Source: Chloroflexota bacterium (GTDB lineage: Bacteria > Chloroflexota > Anaerolineae > 4572-78 > J111). Taken from it: a DNA stretch of 64,000 nt. Positions 50,631 to 59,903 of the stretch are shown here, in pieces. The notes beneath the pieces were generated by a model that worked only from the letters and a program-made list of their open reading frames with translations, did no database searches and was not told the DNA's origin. The stretch covers positions 1 through 64,000 of the forward strand of contig BOKF01000029.1 of NCBI GenBank assembly GCA_016860845.1, given 5' to 3'. The first letter of the stretch is position 1, and each line of letters opens with the position of its first letter. The position numbers were made by a program, and so were the translations under genes.

Positions 50631-51896
50631 ATGATAAACGCTCAATGGCTTAAAGTGACGATTTTAAGTATTTTATGCCTGATAGGCATTTGGGCGGGGA
50701 GCGTGTGGCTCAACAGATTAAATCAAGCTGTCAATCCGCTCGCGCAAATTGCCCCGGCTCAAGCGGCCGGCGGTTATGTTGTTCTTGCCTGGAATGATTT
50801 AGGCATGCACTGCTACAACCGTGACTTTAAGGATCTGGCCGTGCTGCCCCCTTTCAATACCCTCTGGGCGCAGGTTATCAAGGCCGGCGACCCTCCCTAC
50901 ATCATCACGAGCGGCATTACGGTGACCTATGTTTTTACCGACAATACCTATTCGGTGGGTAAATCTAATTTTTGGGACTATGACGTGCCGCTCTTTGGCG
51001 TCAATTTACCCCCGAACATCGGCTTGAAAGGTAAAGGACTGGCAGGGCAAATGGACTTGAGCGGCGATCATTTTATCGCTGAAGGCATCCCGCTCACCGA
51101 GTTTCGCGACAGCGCCCCAACCACGGCCTATCCCTATCAGTTAGCAATCGTAATTGTACAAGATGCCGCTACGGGAGCAGAGCTGGCCCGGACGATAACG
51201 GTTGCCCCTTTATCCACCGAGATGCATTGCGACACTTGCCATCATGACTATGGTCAAGAAGGGATTGCCACCGGCAGCGTAGAACGAAATATTTTGGTCT
51301 TGCACGATCAGGAAGCAGGAACGCACCTGGACAGCTCGCGACCCGTTCTCTGCGCCAGTTGCCATGCCTCCAATGCGCTGGGTACGACAGGATCGCCGGG
51401 AGTGCCTAATCTTTCCAAGGCGATGCATGCTAAACACGCCGAAGAAGGACTGCCTTCGACCCTGGCCGGCTGTTATAATTGCCATCCCGGCCCCAAAACC
51501 CAATGCCTGCGTGATGTCATGTCGCAGAAGGGTATGACTTGCAGCAACTGCCATAGCACTTTGCAAACCGTATCACAGAATCCAGCGCCGTGGTTAAATG
51601 AACCTCGCTGTGATAACAGTGGCTGTCACGGCAGCAGCTACCAGCAAGATCAGGCCCTCTACCGGAATTCAAAAGGGCATGGCGCCATTTACTGCGCGGG
51701 TTGCCACGATAGTCCTCATGCCATTGCTCAAAGCCGGGAGCCAAACGATGCCATCAAATTTATTGGCTGGCAAGGGCATCCCGGAACATTGGCGACCTGC
51801 ACTGTTTGCCACGCGACGCAACCCAGCGAAGGCGGCCCGCACACTTTCGTCGTTAGAGCACGTATTTATTTGCCGGTGATCTTGCGGCAACATTAA
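50631..51896 (+). CDS. Exported seven-haem cytochrome c
   Basis: The 421-residue protein has an N-terminal membrane/signal helix (about 7-27) and a ~170-residue haem-free domain ('GYVVLAWNDLGMHCYNRDF'). Seven haem-binding sites then occur between residues 200 and 405: CDTCH, CASCH, CYNCH, CSNCH, CDNSGCH (a three-residue spacer form), CAGCH and CTVCH. It ends 'IYLPVILRQH'. AGGAGG stands close before the ATG. Multihaem proteins of this sort carry electrons in the periplasm or at the outer surface, for example in nitrogen, sulphur or metal respiration. No partner oxidoreductase is adjacent, so the donor and acceptor are unknown. Confidence 0.9.
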   Translation: MINAQWLKVTILSILCLIGIWAGSVWLNRLNQAVNPLAQIAPAQAAGGYVVLAWNDLGMHCYNRDFKDLAVLPPFNTLWAQVIKAGDPPYIITSGITVTYVFTDNTYSVGKSNFWDYDVPLFGVNLPPNIGLKGKGLAGQMDLSGDHFIAEGIPLTEFRDSAPTTAYPYQLAIVIVQDAATGAELARTITVAPLSTEMHCDTCHHDYGQEGIATGSVERNILVLHDQEAGTHLDSSRPVLCASCHASNALGTTGSPGVPNLSKAMHAKHAEEGLPSTLAGCYNCHPGPKTQCLRDVMSQKGMTCSNCHSTLQTVSQNPAPWLNEPRCDNSGCHGSSYQQDQALYRNSKGHGAIYCAGCHDSPHAIAQSREPNDAIKFIGWQGHPGTLATCTVCHATQPSEGGPHTFVVRARIYLPVILRQH

Positions 51897-51907
51897 CTCA
51901 CCTGGCT

Positions 51908-53758
51908 TCACGGCAGCAAATACCAATCGAGGAAGCGTTCCATCCGTCGGTACCCGTCTAGGAGGTTCTCCCGCTTGAGAAAATTGTGCGGCTCGCCGGC
52001 ATAGGTTTTGTATTCAAAGGTTTTGCCGGCCTGACGCAGCGCCTCAACCCACTCTTCGGTCGCCTCCGGCGGGCAAATCGTATCTTCCAGGCCGTGGAGA
52101 ATCAGCACCGGCTTTTGGATATTCTCCACCTGGAAAATGGGTGAGGCGTCCAGATAAACCTGCCGGTTGCGGGCCGGGTGTCCGACCTGCATTTCTGTGT
52201 AGAGCCGGGTGCTGCGGTTGCACTGCGCCCACGAGGCCACCAGGTGGGCGTCACCGTATTTGTAGACGCCACAGGCAAAGAGATACTCCGGGTCGCGGGC
52301 CAGGCAGCAGGCAACCATAAAGCCGCCGTAACTGCCGCCGTAGATAGCCAGGCGCTGCGGGTCTATTCCATCCAACCCGGCCAGATATCTGGCCCCATAC
52401 AGGCAATCCTGGGTATCGCCCACGCCCCAATTATCGTAATTGGCGTGTTCAAACTTGAGGCCGTAGCCGGTGCTGCCACGGTAATTGGGCGCGAGATAAG
52501 TATACCCTTTAGCCAGGTAATACTGGGCCAGGATATCCCAATCATACACCGCCTGTGCGGTCGGGCCGCCGTGCGGGTTTAGAATTGCCGCGCCGTTGGG
52601 CCGGGCCGGGCGGTAAAGCAGTGTTGGAATTTCAAGGCCATCGTAGCTGCGGTAGCTGACCTGTTCCGGGACCACCAGGGTGTGCCGGGCCAGAGCGGGC
52701 GGATTGGAAAAGGTCAGTTGGGTTAATTGACCATCCGGCACACTGACTCGGTACAAATCGGGCGGCAGGGTGGGGTCTTCGTATTCAACGGTCAAAAAAT
52801 TGCCGCCCGGCGACCAGCAGGGACGAGAGTAGATACCCAGGCCTCGACGCAAGTAAGATACATCGCCGTTCTGTGCATCAATCAGGGCCAGGTCAAAAGC
52901 GCCATCGTTATTCACCGTACACGCCAGCCGGGTCCCATCCGGCGACCAGGCCAGGTCGGCCACATCCCGGTCTAAGCGGGTCAACTGGCGCAGTCCTTCC
53001 CCATCCGGCTGGATCAGCCAGACTTCGTTCCAGCCCGAACGCTGCGATAAAAAGGCAATCAGCCGCCCATCGGGCGACCAGCGCGGCTGCCAATCCTTCT
53101 GCCGGGGCTGGCCGGTCAGCGGCCTGATTTGGCCGCTCTCCAGCTCGACCACCTTGATGTCCAGCCGGTTAAGGTCGTCGTGAGGGCGATGGACAAACAC
53201 AACCAGCCGCCCATCAGGCGAGGGCTGGGCCTCCGCGTCATCGCCGGGGCCGCTGGTCAAGGCACGCAACCAACTGCCGCTGCGGTCGGTCAGAAACAGC
53301 TTGTCCGCCCCCTGCCATTCGATGCTGACGACCAGGCCCGTGCTGTCGGGCAGCCACACCGGCGCAGACGCTCCAGGAGCGAAATCGCTGACTTTCTGGG
53401 GCAGTCCGCCGGCCGCCGGGACCCCATGCACGGTGTTATCCGTACTAAAGGCCAGCCACTGCCCATCGGGCGACCACTGCGGTGTCTCGTCGGACCAGTA
53501 AATGGCCGGGGCGCGATCCAGCGAGAGACGGGCCGGCCAGCCGCCGGTTGCTGGCATGGTATACACGTCAGACAAGCCTTCCCGGTCCCAGACAAAGGCG
53601 ATCTGCCGCCCATCCGGCGACAACTGGTGATTACGCACCCGGTTAACCGAGGTAATCAGCTCCAGGCTCCAGCCTTCTGGAGGTTTCACATCTGGCCGCT
53701 GAACAGCGGGCCAGCCGTTGCGTTCGTATTTTTCGGTGGGTTTGGTTTCAGGATGCAT
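51908..53758 (-). CDS. S9 family peptidase (acylaminoacyl-peptidase type)
   Basis: The 616-residue cytoplasmic protein has an N-terminal TolB/WD40-like beta-propeller with repeated 'WSPDG..LAF' words (about 30-350) and a C-terminal alpha/beta-hydrolase with nucleophile Ser in 'IYGGSYGGFMVACC' (about 466-479), catalytic Asp in 'HGLEDTICPPEATEEW' and His in 'YAGEPHNFLKREN'. The oxyanion region 'NPHGGPTAQAVYDW' is present. Such enzymes remove acylated or free N-terminal residues from short peptides that fit through the propeller. It lies 44 bases downstream of the peptide ABC transporter genes on the same strand, which fits breakdown of imported peptides. Confidence 0.92.
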   Translation of the reverse strand: MHPETKPTEKYERNGWPAVQRPDVKPPEGWSLELITSVNRVRNHQLSPDGRQIAFVWDREGLSDVYTMPATGGWPARLSLDRAPAIYWSDETPQWSPDGQWLAFSTDNTVHGVPAAGGLPQKVSDFAPGASAPVWLPDSTGLVVSIEWQGADKLFLTDRSGSWLRALTSGPGDDAEAQPSPDGRLVVFVHRPHDDLNRLDIKVVELESGQIRPLTGQPRQKDWQPRWSPDGRLIAFLSQRSGWNEVWLIQPDGEGLRQLTRLDRDVADLAWSPDGTRLACTVNNDGAFDLALIDAQNGDVSYLRRGLGIYSRPCWSPGGNFLTVEYEDPTLPPDLYRVSVPDGQLTQLTFSNPPALARHTLVVPEQVSYRSYDGLEIPTLLYRPARPNGAAILNPHGGPTAQAVYDWDILAQYYLAKGYTYLAPNYRGSTGYGLKFEHANYDNWGVGDTQDCLYGARYLAGLDGIDPQRLAIYGGSYGGFMVACCLARDPEYLFACGVYKYGDAHLVASWAQCNRSTRLYTEMQVGHPARNRQVYLDASPIFQVENIQKPVLILHGLEDTICPPEATEEWVEALRQAGKTFEYKTYAGEPHNFLKRENLLDGYRRMERFLDWYLLP

Positions 53759-53802
53759 GCTTAAATTATCAATTTGGGTAATCTGTGTAATCCGTGGTTA
53801 CT

Positions 53803-54789
53803 TTATTCTACCAGCAGGCAGGCCGCCTCATGTTCATTGCCGACCGGCCTCAACTGCGGGTCAACCTGCGGGCAGCGATCAAAAGCCGCCGGGCAGCGCG
53901 GATGGAAACGGCAGCCGGAGGGCAAATTGATCGGGTTGGGCGGGTCGCCCTGTAAGATGGTGTGCTTGCGCCGCAGGCGCGGATTAGGCACAGGGATGAC
54001 CGACAGGAGCGACTTGGTGTAGGGATGAACCGGATTGGCCAGCACCTCCCGGATAGGGCCGATTTCGACAATCCGGCCCAGGTACATGACCGCCACCCGG
54101 TCGGCGATGTAGGCGGCGGTGGCCAAATCGTGGGTGATAAAGATGACCGAAACCCCCCGCCTTTGACGCAGCTCGGCCAGCAGGTTGAGGATTTCGGCGC
54201 GGATGCTCATATCAAGCATCGAAACCGGCTCGTCGGCCAAGAGGATTTCCGGCTCCAAGACCAGCGCCCCGGCAATGACTACCCGCTGGCGCTGTCCGCC
54301 TGATAATTCATGCGGACGGCGATGAATAAAGTTGCTGGCCGGTTTCAGCCCGGCGTCTTCCATAGCCTGGCTGGCTCGTTCCAGCCGCTCGGCTTTGTTT
54401 TTACCGATGCCATGCACCAAAAGCGGCTCGGCCACGATTTCGCCGATGGTCAGGATAGGGTTGAGCGCCTCAAAGGGGTCCTGGAAGATCATCTGGATGT
54501 GACGGCGCATCTCTTTAAGGGCCGCGCCGCTCAGATGGGTCACATCGCGGCTGGCAAAGGAAATTGTGCCGCTGGTGGCTCGTTCCAACCCCAGCAGGGT
54601 TAGTACCAGGGTAGATTTGCCGCAGCCGCTCTCGCCCACTAAGGCCAGAATCTCGCCCCGGTCCAGTTCCAGGGTGACGCCATCAACGGCATGCACCTGT
54701 TTGGCCGCGCCACCAAATAACCTGGCCCGGCCCACCGGGAAGAATTTGCACAGATTTTGCATTTGAAGGATAGAATTATTTTGGGTCAC
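53803..54789 (-). CDS. Peptide ABC transporter ATP-binding protein (OppF/DppF type)
   Basis: The 328-residue ATPase has Walker A '[10 protein letters not shown]' (about 53-62), signature '[15 protein letters not shown]' (about 162-176), Walker B '[13 protein letters not shown]' (about 185-197) and the oligopeptide-type C-terminal extension '[20 protein letters not shown]' with Cys that in relatives binds an iron-sulphur cluster. The start is GTG 54789. It forms a heterodimer with the product of the next gene upstream, driving the two permeases. Confidence 0.95.
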   Translation of the reverse strand: MTQNNSILQMQNLCKFFPVGRARLFGGAAKQVHAVDGVTLELDRGEILALVGESGCGKSTLVLTLLGLERATSGTISFASRDVTHLSGAALKEMRRHIQMIFQDPFEALNPILTIGEIVAEPLLVHGIGKNKAERLERASQAMEDAGLKPASNFIHRRPHELSGGQRQRVVIAGALVLEPEILLADEPVSMLDMSIRAEILNLLAELRQRRGVSVIFITHDLATAAYIADRVAVMYLGRIVEIGPIREVLANPVHPYTKSLLSVIPVPNPRLRRKHTILQGDPPNPINLPSGCRFHPRCPAAFDRCPQVDPQLRPVGNEHEAACLLVE

Positions 54790-54823
54790 GTTCGCTCTAA
54801 GAGAATTGTACCTATCACCTTGA

Positions 54824-55882
54824 TTACTTCGGTTCTACCAGATAACAACTGGCATAGTGCTGCCTGGCTCCGTTCGTCAGGTAAATAGGCGGCGGGGCGG
54901 TGTGGCAGCGGTCAAAAGCCGCCGGGCAGCGCGGGGCAAAACGGCAGCCCGCTGGCAGGTCGTTCAGGCGCGGCGGATAGCCGGGGATAGAGGCCAGCTT
55001 GCCTTTGAGATTGGAGATGTCGGGAAAAGCCTTGAGCAGTTCCTGGGTATAAGGGTGCTGCGGGTGATTAAAAATCTTATCCACATCGCCATATTCGGCC
55101 ACGACGCCGCCATACATCACCAGGACGGTATCGCAGACCTCGGCCACCACACCCAGATCATGGGTTACGAGCAGAACGGCTAGCCCCAGCTTGTCACGCA
55201 GTTGGTGCAGCAGGTCCAAAATTTGGGCCTGAATCATGACATCCAGGGCCGTCGTCGGCTCGTCGGCGATGACCACCTGCGGCGCGCAGGCCAGGGCCAT
55301 CGCAATCATCACCCGCTGGCGCATGCCGCCGGAGAATTGGTGCGGGTACTGGGTTTTGCGGCCGGGTGTAATGCCAACCAAATCCAACAATTCGGAAACA
55401 CGCGCTTCGATCGTAGCTTTGTCACTGACTTGATAGTGCTGCCGGATGGCCTCGCCGATTTGGTCGCCGATGCGGCGCACCGGGTTGAGAGCGTTCATGG
55501 CTCCCTGGAAAATCATCGAGATATTTTTCCAGCGCACCTGGCTCATTTCCGGCTCGGTCAAATCGAGCAAATCCTGGCCGCGAAAGATGACCTGGCCGTT
55601 GACAATCCGTCCCGCCGCTCCCAGCAAACGCATTAAACTAAGCATCAAGGTAGATTTGCCGCAGCCGCTCTCCCCCACCACACCCAACATCTCGCCCTCA
55701 CGCAAGATAAAGCTGACATTTTCCAGGGCATGGGCCGGCGGCTGTCCGGGACTCAGGTAATCAACCGACAGGTTGCGCACATCAAGCAAGAGTGGCGCGC
55801 TGGCAAACTTTAGATTTTCACTTTTTGACTGCCCGTTTGGCGGGCGCGGATTTTGGCCAAGCATGGACCCTCTTTCTGCCAT
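54824..55882 (-). CDS. Peptide ABC transporter ATP-binding protein (OppD/DppD type)
   Basis: The 352-residue ATPase carries Walker A '[14 protein letters not shown]', signature '[19 protein letters not shown]', Walker B '[15 protein letters not shown]' and the Cys-bearing extension '[20 protein letters not shown]'. The start codon directly follows the stop of the permease gene, so the two are translationally coupled. A second ATG six codons later ([11 protein letters not shown]) is possible as start. Confidence 0.95.
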   Translation of the reverse strand: MAERGSMLGQNPRPPNGQSKSENLKFASAPLLLDVRNLSVDYLSPGQPPAHALENVSFILREGEMLGVVGESGCGKSTLMLSLMRLLGAAGRIVNGQVIFRGQDLLDLTEPEMSQVRWKNISMIFQGAMNALNPVRRIGDQIGEAIRQHYQVSDKATIEARVSELLDLVGITPGRKTQYPHQFSGGMRQRVMIAMALACAPQVVIADEPTTALDVMIQAQILDLLHQLRDKLGLAVLLVTHDLGVVAEVCDTVLVMYGGVVAEYGDVDKIFNHPQHPYTQELLKAFPDISNLKGKLASIPGYPPRLNDLPAGCRFAPRCPAAFDRCHTAPPPIYLTNGARQHYASCYLVEPK

Positions 55883-56821
55883 CTACTTCCCCGCCGGGAC
55901 GGGCGCTGTTTCCCGCGGGTCAGTTTGGGCCGGTCGAGCCACCATCTTCGGCCCCACGGAGAGATGGTGCAGTTCCAGGCGCGGGTTGAAGACTCGTTCC
56001 AGGCCGTTGCCCAGCAACGTCAGGGCCAGCACCACCCAGACAATAGCCAGACCGGGCGGCATAATGGACCACCAAGCCCCGGCGCTCATACCACCCCGGG
56101 TAAAGGCAAACTGGAGCATCTGGCCCCAGCTCAGGCGGGTGGGGTCGCCCAGGCCCAAAAAGGCCAGGACGCTTTCATTATAAATAGCGACGGAAATGGT
56201 GATGACCGCATTGACCACCATCAGCGGGAAAACCAGGGGGAAAATATGGCGGCGAACAATGTACATATTCCCCGCGCCTATGGCCCGCGCCCGCTGTACA
56301 AATTTACGCTCTTTGACCGATAAGGTCTGCGCCCGGACAACCCGGGCCGTGCTGGTCCAGCCCAAAATGCCTAAGACAATGATAATAATGCTCAAACTGC
56401 GTCCCAATATGGCAATTAAAATGATCATGAGCGGCAAATCTGGGATGACCAGCAAAATATCCGTCAGGCGCATCAGAACATTCTCCACCTGCCCCCCGTA
56501 AAAACCGGCGATAATGCCAATCAGGCCGCCAATAATCAGGGAGATGAAGGCCGCAAAAAAGCCCACCGTCAGCGAAACCCGTGAGCCGTAGATGAGATTG
56601 GTCAGCACGTCCTTGCCGGCATCGTCGGTACCCAGCCAATGCTGGGCGTTAGGCGGCGCATAAATATCATCGAGTGTTACCCTGACGGCAGCTTTGGGGT
56701 CGTAGGGCGCCAACAGGGGAGCCAATAGAGCGACCAGGATAATGATGATGAGCATAACCAGACCAATCAGCCCCATCGGCTGGCGTTTGAAGCTGTGCCA
56801 GAAGGTGGTGAGGGTGTCCAT
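55883..56821 (-). CDS. Peptide ABC transporter permease (OppC/DppC type)
   Basis: The 312-residue membrane protein has five or six helices, the N-terminal OppC region 'LIGLVMLIIIILVALLAPLL' with 'HWLGTDDAGKDVLTNLIYGS', and the EAA loop that contacts the ATPases ('RVVRAQTLSVKERKFVQRAR'). The C-terminal end is a 30-residue tail. It pairs with the OppB-type permease. A GTGATGC-type inverted repeat (56845-56895) lies in the gap between the two permease genes. Confidence 0.95.
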   Translation of the reverse strand: MDTLTTFWHSFKRQPMGLIGLVMLIIIILVALLAPLLAPYDPKAAVRVTLDDIYAPPNAQHWLGTDDAGKDVLTNLIYGSRVSLTVGFFAAFISLIIGGLIGIIAGFYGGQVENVLMRLTDILLVIPDLPLMIILIAILGRSLSIIIIVLGILGWTSTARVVRAQTLSVKERKFVQRARAIGAGNMYIVRRHIFPLVFPLMVVNAVITISVAIYNESVLAFLGLGDPTRLSWGQMLQFAFTRGGMSAGAWWSIMPPGLAIVWVVLALTLLGNGLERVFNPRLELHHLSVGPKMVARPAQTDPRETAPVPAGK

Positions 56822-56844
56822 TGCATTGTCTCCAAAACAAGCTT

Positions 56845-56895
56845 GATGCGTGATGCGTGAAACGTGAGAATTTACGCATCACGTATCACGCATCA
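56845..56895. repeat. GTGATGC tandem inverted repeat between the permease genes
   Basis: GATGCGTGATGCGTGAAACG faces TACGCATCACGTATCACGCA across an AATT centre. It shares its unit with the in-frame repeat of the DUF2079 gene. Confidence 0.8.
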
Positions 56896-56899
56896 CGTT

Positions 56900-57922
56900 T
56901 CATCCAGTCTGAATCCGTGGATCGAGGTAGGAGTAGAGCAGGTCGGCGATAAGGTTGGCGAAAATAACACTGACGGCCAGGAGCAAAAAAGCGCCTTGCA
57001 GGACCGGGTAATCCTGCCGGCCCACCGCTTCAACGATGGCCTGGCCCAAACCCGGCCAGGAAAAAACGGCCTCGATTTGAATCGCACCGGCCACCGTAAA
57101 ACCCAAATTCAGGGCGACAATGGTCACGGTAGGCAGCAGGGCATTCGGTAGAGCGTGATCCCGCAAAATCTGATAGTTATTGAGACCCTTAGCCTTGGCG
57201 GTCAGGACGTAATCTTCGGCAAATATTTCGACAATGGCGCTGCGCATGAAGAGGGTGTATTCCCCGGCGTAAATAATGGTATACGTCAGCGTGGGCAGGA
57301 TCATATGGCGGCCAATATCGAGCCACCGATCCCATTCGCTGGCAAAATTGCCCCCGGCGGTAATCTTGCCGCCAATCGGCAGACCGAACTGGCTGCTGCC
57401 CCAGAAGAGCAGGACCATGCCAAACCAGAAAGTCGGCAGAGACCAGGCGGTCAAGCTGCCCAACAGGGCGATATAATCAATGGCCGTTCGCGATTTCCAG
57501 GCCGCAATGAGACCTAGCAGAATTCCAAGAATGATAGATAAAATTTGCCCGGCTCCAATCAATAAGACGGTATTGATCAGATTTTCGGATAGGATTTGGG
57601 CCACCGGGCGCTGGGTGTGAAAGCTGGTGCCCAGCTCACCTTGCAGGAGATTAATGATATAGCGGCCAAACTGAGTTTCCAGGGGATTGACGACGCAACT
57701 GCCAAGTTTGAGCGGCGAGATAGTTTCGACACAGTTGATGACCGGTTTATCCAACCCGAATCGCTCACGCAGGGCGGCAATGGCATCTTGTTTCAGGCGC
57801 GGGTCTCTGACCATGCGGGCCGGGTCGCCGGGCAGGATGCGAAACAGGAAAAAGTTGAGCAGGACCACAAAAACGACAGTCAGCAAGGCCCAGCCGATTT
57901 TTTTAAGGATGTATTTGTTCAT
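56900..57922 (-). CDS. Peptide ABC transporter permease (OppB/DppB type)
   Basis: The 340-residue permease starts 'MNKYILKKIGWALLTVVFVV' and has 'FFLFRILPGDPARMVRDPRL', typical of OppB/DppB, six membrane helices, a large exported loop after the first helix ('GLDKPVINCVETISPLKLGS', longer than in E. coli and with two Cys) and the EAA loop 'DYVLTAKAKGLNNYQILRDH' followed by 'ALPNALLPTVTIVAL'. It is the second gene of the transporter operon. Confidence 0.95.
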   Translation of the reverse strand: MNKYILKKIGWALLTVVFVVLLNFFLFRILPGDPARMVRDPRLKQDAIAALRERFGLDKPVINCVETISPLKLGSCVVNPLETQFGRYIINLLQGELGTSFHTQRPVAQILSENLINTVLLIGAGQILSIILGILLGLIAAWKSRTAIDYIALLGSLTAWSLPTFWFGMVLLFWGSSQFGLPIGGKITAGGNFASEWDRWLDIGRHMILPTLTYTIIYAGEYTLFMRSAIVEIFAEDYVLTAKAKGLNNYQILRDHALPNALLPTVTIVALNLGFTVAGAIQIEAVFSWPGLGQAIVEAVGRQDYPVLQGAFLLLAVSVIFANLIADLLYSYLDPRIQTG

Positions 57923-57934
57923 AGAAAACTTGGG

Positions 57935-58013
57935 AGTAGGTAGTAGGAAGTAAGTAGTAAGGGAGAAGAAAATTCTTACCCCTACTCCCTACTCCTCGCT
58001 TCGCGTCCCTACT
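57935..58013. repeat. AGTAGGT/ACCTACT-type tandem inverted repeat
   Basis: GGGAGTAGGTAGTAGGAAGT and relatives (57930-57965) face TTACCCCTACTCCCTACTCC (57977-57997). It fills the gap between the substrate-binding gene and the permease gene. Confidence 0.75.
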
Positions 58014-58018
58014 TCATG

Positions 58019-59830
58019 TTATTGAACGGGTTGGACTATCATGAGCTGGCTAAAATCTTCCAGGGCGACTTTGGGCACGTCGGTCATCCAGCCCTGGAAG
58101 CGATCCTTGCGGTAAGCCTGCACATCCTGCTGGTAATAAGGGATGATGTAAACCACATCCTCAAAGGTCATTTTCTGCATCTCCCAGACAATATCACGGC
58201 GTTTTTGCGGATCAAGCTCAATGGACTGTTGTTGGTATAGTTCATCAAATTTGGAACTGGCATAACCTGTTTCATTGTATCCGCTGACAATATCGGATGT
58301 CCGGTAAACCTGGAGTGCTCCATCAGGGTCGGGGCCCCAGGCCCAGCCCCAGATCATAATGTCGTAGTCAAAAGCAGGACAGCAGGCTGTGGTCAGGGCA
58401 TCAGGGTCGAATGCCTGCGGCTCAACCTTTATCCCAGCCTGATTCCAGCTATCGGCCAGCAGATCCGCAATGCGTGGCGCTTCACCCACGTCGTTGGGCC
58501 AATAGAGCCGAAAGCTCAATGGTTTGCTGCCATCGGGCATCTCGCGCACACCGTCGCCATCGGTGTCTTTGTAACCCGCATCGTCGAGTATCTGGTTGGC
58601 CTGGGCCGGATCATAGGCGTAATCTTCAAGAGTATTGTTATACCAGTGACCCATGCTATCAGGGACGAGCGTCAGGCCTGGCGTGGCCAGGCCAAGCATA
58701 GCCACGTCAATAATGTTTTGCTTATCGGTGGCGTGGGCCAGGGCCAGACGCACATTGCGGTCACGCAGGGCCGGATGGCCGGTACATTTGCCGTCTTCGG
58801 GAGGGCAATTTTCGGGCGCGAGTTGATTGAGGATGATGTCGCGCACGCTTGGATCACGGGGCGCGCCAATCACCAGGCCAATATCCGCATTATTGCGCAG
58901 CGTCGGCACCGCAGTCGAAGGGATGTCTCTGATGACATCAACCTGCCCGGTGGTCAGGGCCTGCACCAAAGCATCCGGGTTGCCAAAGGTCTGGAAAATA
59001 ACCTCATCCACCTTTGGCGCTCCGTCAAAATAATCTTTATTCGCAGCCAGGTGGACAAATTCATTTTGTTTGTATTCGACCATTTTGAAGGCGCCGCTGC
59101 CAATCATCTCAAGATTTTCAAATTCGACGGCGGCAGTGGCCTCTTCATATTTGGACCAGATATGTTCGGGCAGAACATATTGGGCGTACAACTGGGCTTC
59201 AATATTGGGGATAGCGTCGGTAAGTTTGATCACCACAGTGGTGTCGTCGGTGGCCTCGACGCTTTCGAACTTCTCGCCGTAGGTGACCATGTAGGGAAAA
59301 TCGGGATGACTGCGGTAGTAATTGTAAGTAAAGGCCACATCTTTTGCCGTTAAAGGCTGGCCGTCGTGGAACTTGACCCCTGACTTAATTTTGAAAGTCC
59401 AGGTTTTGCCATCGGCGGAGACATCATAGCTTTCGGCCAGCGAGGGCTTGAAGGTGCCGTCAAGCTGCAGGTCGAACATCGTGTCATAAACCAAGTCGGC
59501 GATAACATACGCTTCGTACAAGATAAAGGTGCCGGGATTCAACGTATCAGGGCTGCCGTTCCAACCAAAACGCAGGGTGCCGCCGCTGGCAGCCGCCGCT
59601 TCCTCTGTCGCCGGGGCTGGCTCGGTTGTTTCCGCCGGGGCTGCGGTGGCTTCGGTCTTCGCTTCGCTTGTTTCCGCCGGCGCTGCGGTGGTAGCCTCCG
59701 TTTGAGTGCTCTGAGTTGGAGCCGTATCGGCCGGCTTTTCCGATTCCGGCTGCGCCGCGCCGCCGCCGCATGCTGCCAACGATAAAGCCAGAGCCAAGAT
59801 CAATAAAAGGAAACTTCTTTTCTTTAACAT
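58019..59830 (-). CDS. Peptide ABC transporter substrate-binding lipoprotein
   Basis: The 603-residue protein has a lipoprotein signal (lipobox 'LALSLAACGGG', Cys at about 21), an Ala/Thr/Glu-rich spacer (about 25-85) and the family 5 extracellular binding fold: 'SLAESYDVSADGKTWTFKIK', 'GVKFHDGQPLTAKDVAFTYN' (the SBP_bac_5 signature), 'GSGAFKMVEYKQNEFVHLAA', 'DVIRDIPSTAVPTL' and 'VRLALAHATDKQNIIDVAML'. It delivers di- or oligopeptides, or possibly nickel or other solutes, to the permeases. First gene of the operon. A GTAGACA repeat lies before its ribosome-binding site. Confidence 0.95.
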   Translation of the reverse strand: MLKKRSFLLLILALALSLAACGGGAAQPESEKPADTAPTQSTQTEATTAAPAETSEAKTEATAAPAETTEPAPATEEAAAASGGTLRFGWNGSPDTLNPGTFILYEAYVIADLVYDTMFDLQLDGTFKPSLAESYDVSADGKTWTFKIKSGVKFHDGQPLTAKDVAFTYNYYRSHPDFPYMVTYGEKFESVEATDDTTVVIKLTDAIPNIEAQLYAQYVLPEHIWSKYEEATAAVEFENLEMIGSGAFKMVEYKQNEFVHLAANKDYFDGAPKVDEVIFQTFGNPDALVQALTTGQVDVIRDIPSTAVPTLRNNADIGLVIGAPRDPSVRDIILNQLAPENCPPEDGKCTGHPALRDRNVRLALAHATDKQNIIDVAMLGLATPGLTLVPDSMGHWYNNTLEDYAYDPAQANQILDDAGYKDTDGDGVREMPDGSKPLSFRLYWPNDVGEAPRIADLLADSWNQAGIKVEPQAFDPDALTTACCPAFDYDIMIWGWAWGPDPDGALQVYRTSDIVSGYNETGYASSKFDELYQQQSIELDPQKRRDIVWEMQKMTFEDVVYIIPYYQQDVQAYRKDRFQGWMTDVPKVALEDFSQLMIVQPVQ

Positions 59831-59848
59831 CTAACTCCTCCTAAAAAA

Positions 59849-59880
59849 GTAGACAGTGGACAGTAAACGGTAGACAGGGG
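59849..59880. repeat. GTAGACA tandem repeat in the substrate-binding gene leader
   Basis: About four units (GTAGACAGTGGACAGTAAAC, then GGTAGACAGGGG) end just before the ribosome-binding site, in the same place as the copy before pgm. The flanks TCCTCCTAAAAA and AGGGRAATYATA are shared with the pgm copy. Confidence 0.8.
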
Positions 59881-59903
59881 AATCATATGTGTCCCCGTGC
59901 TTC

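Noticed and set aside
17354..59880. CRISPR array
   Set aside because: Tandem units are 7-9 bp or 28 bp without unique spacers of constant length, and no cas gene is present.
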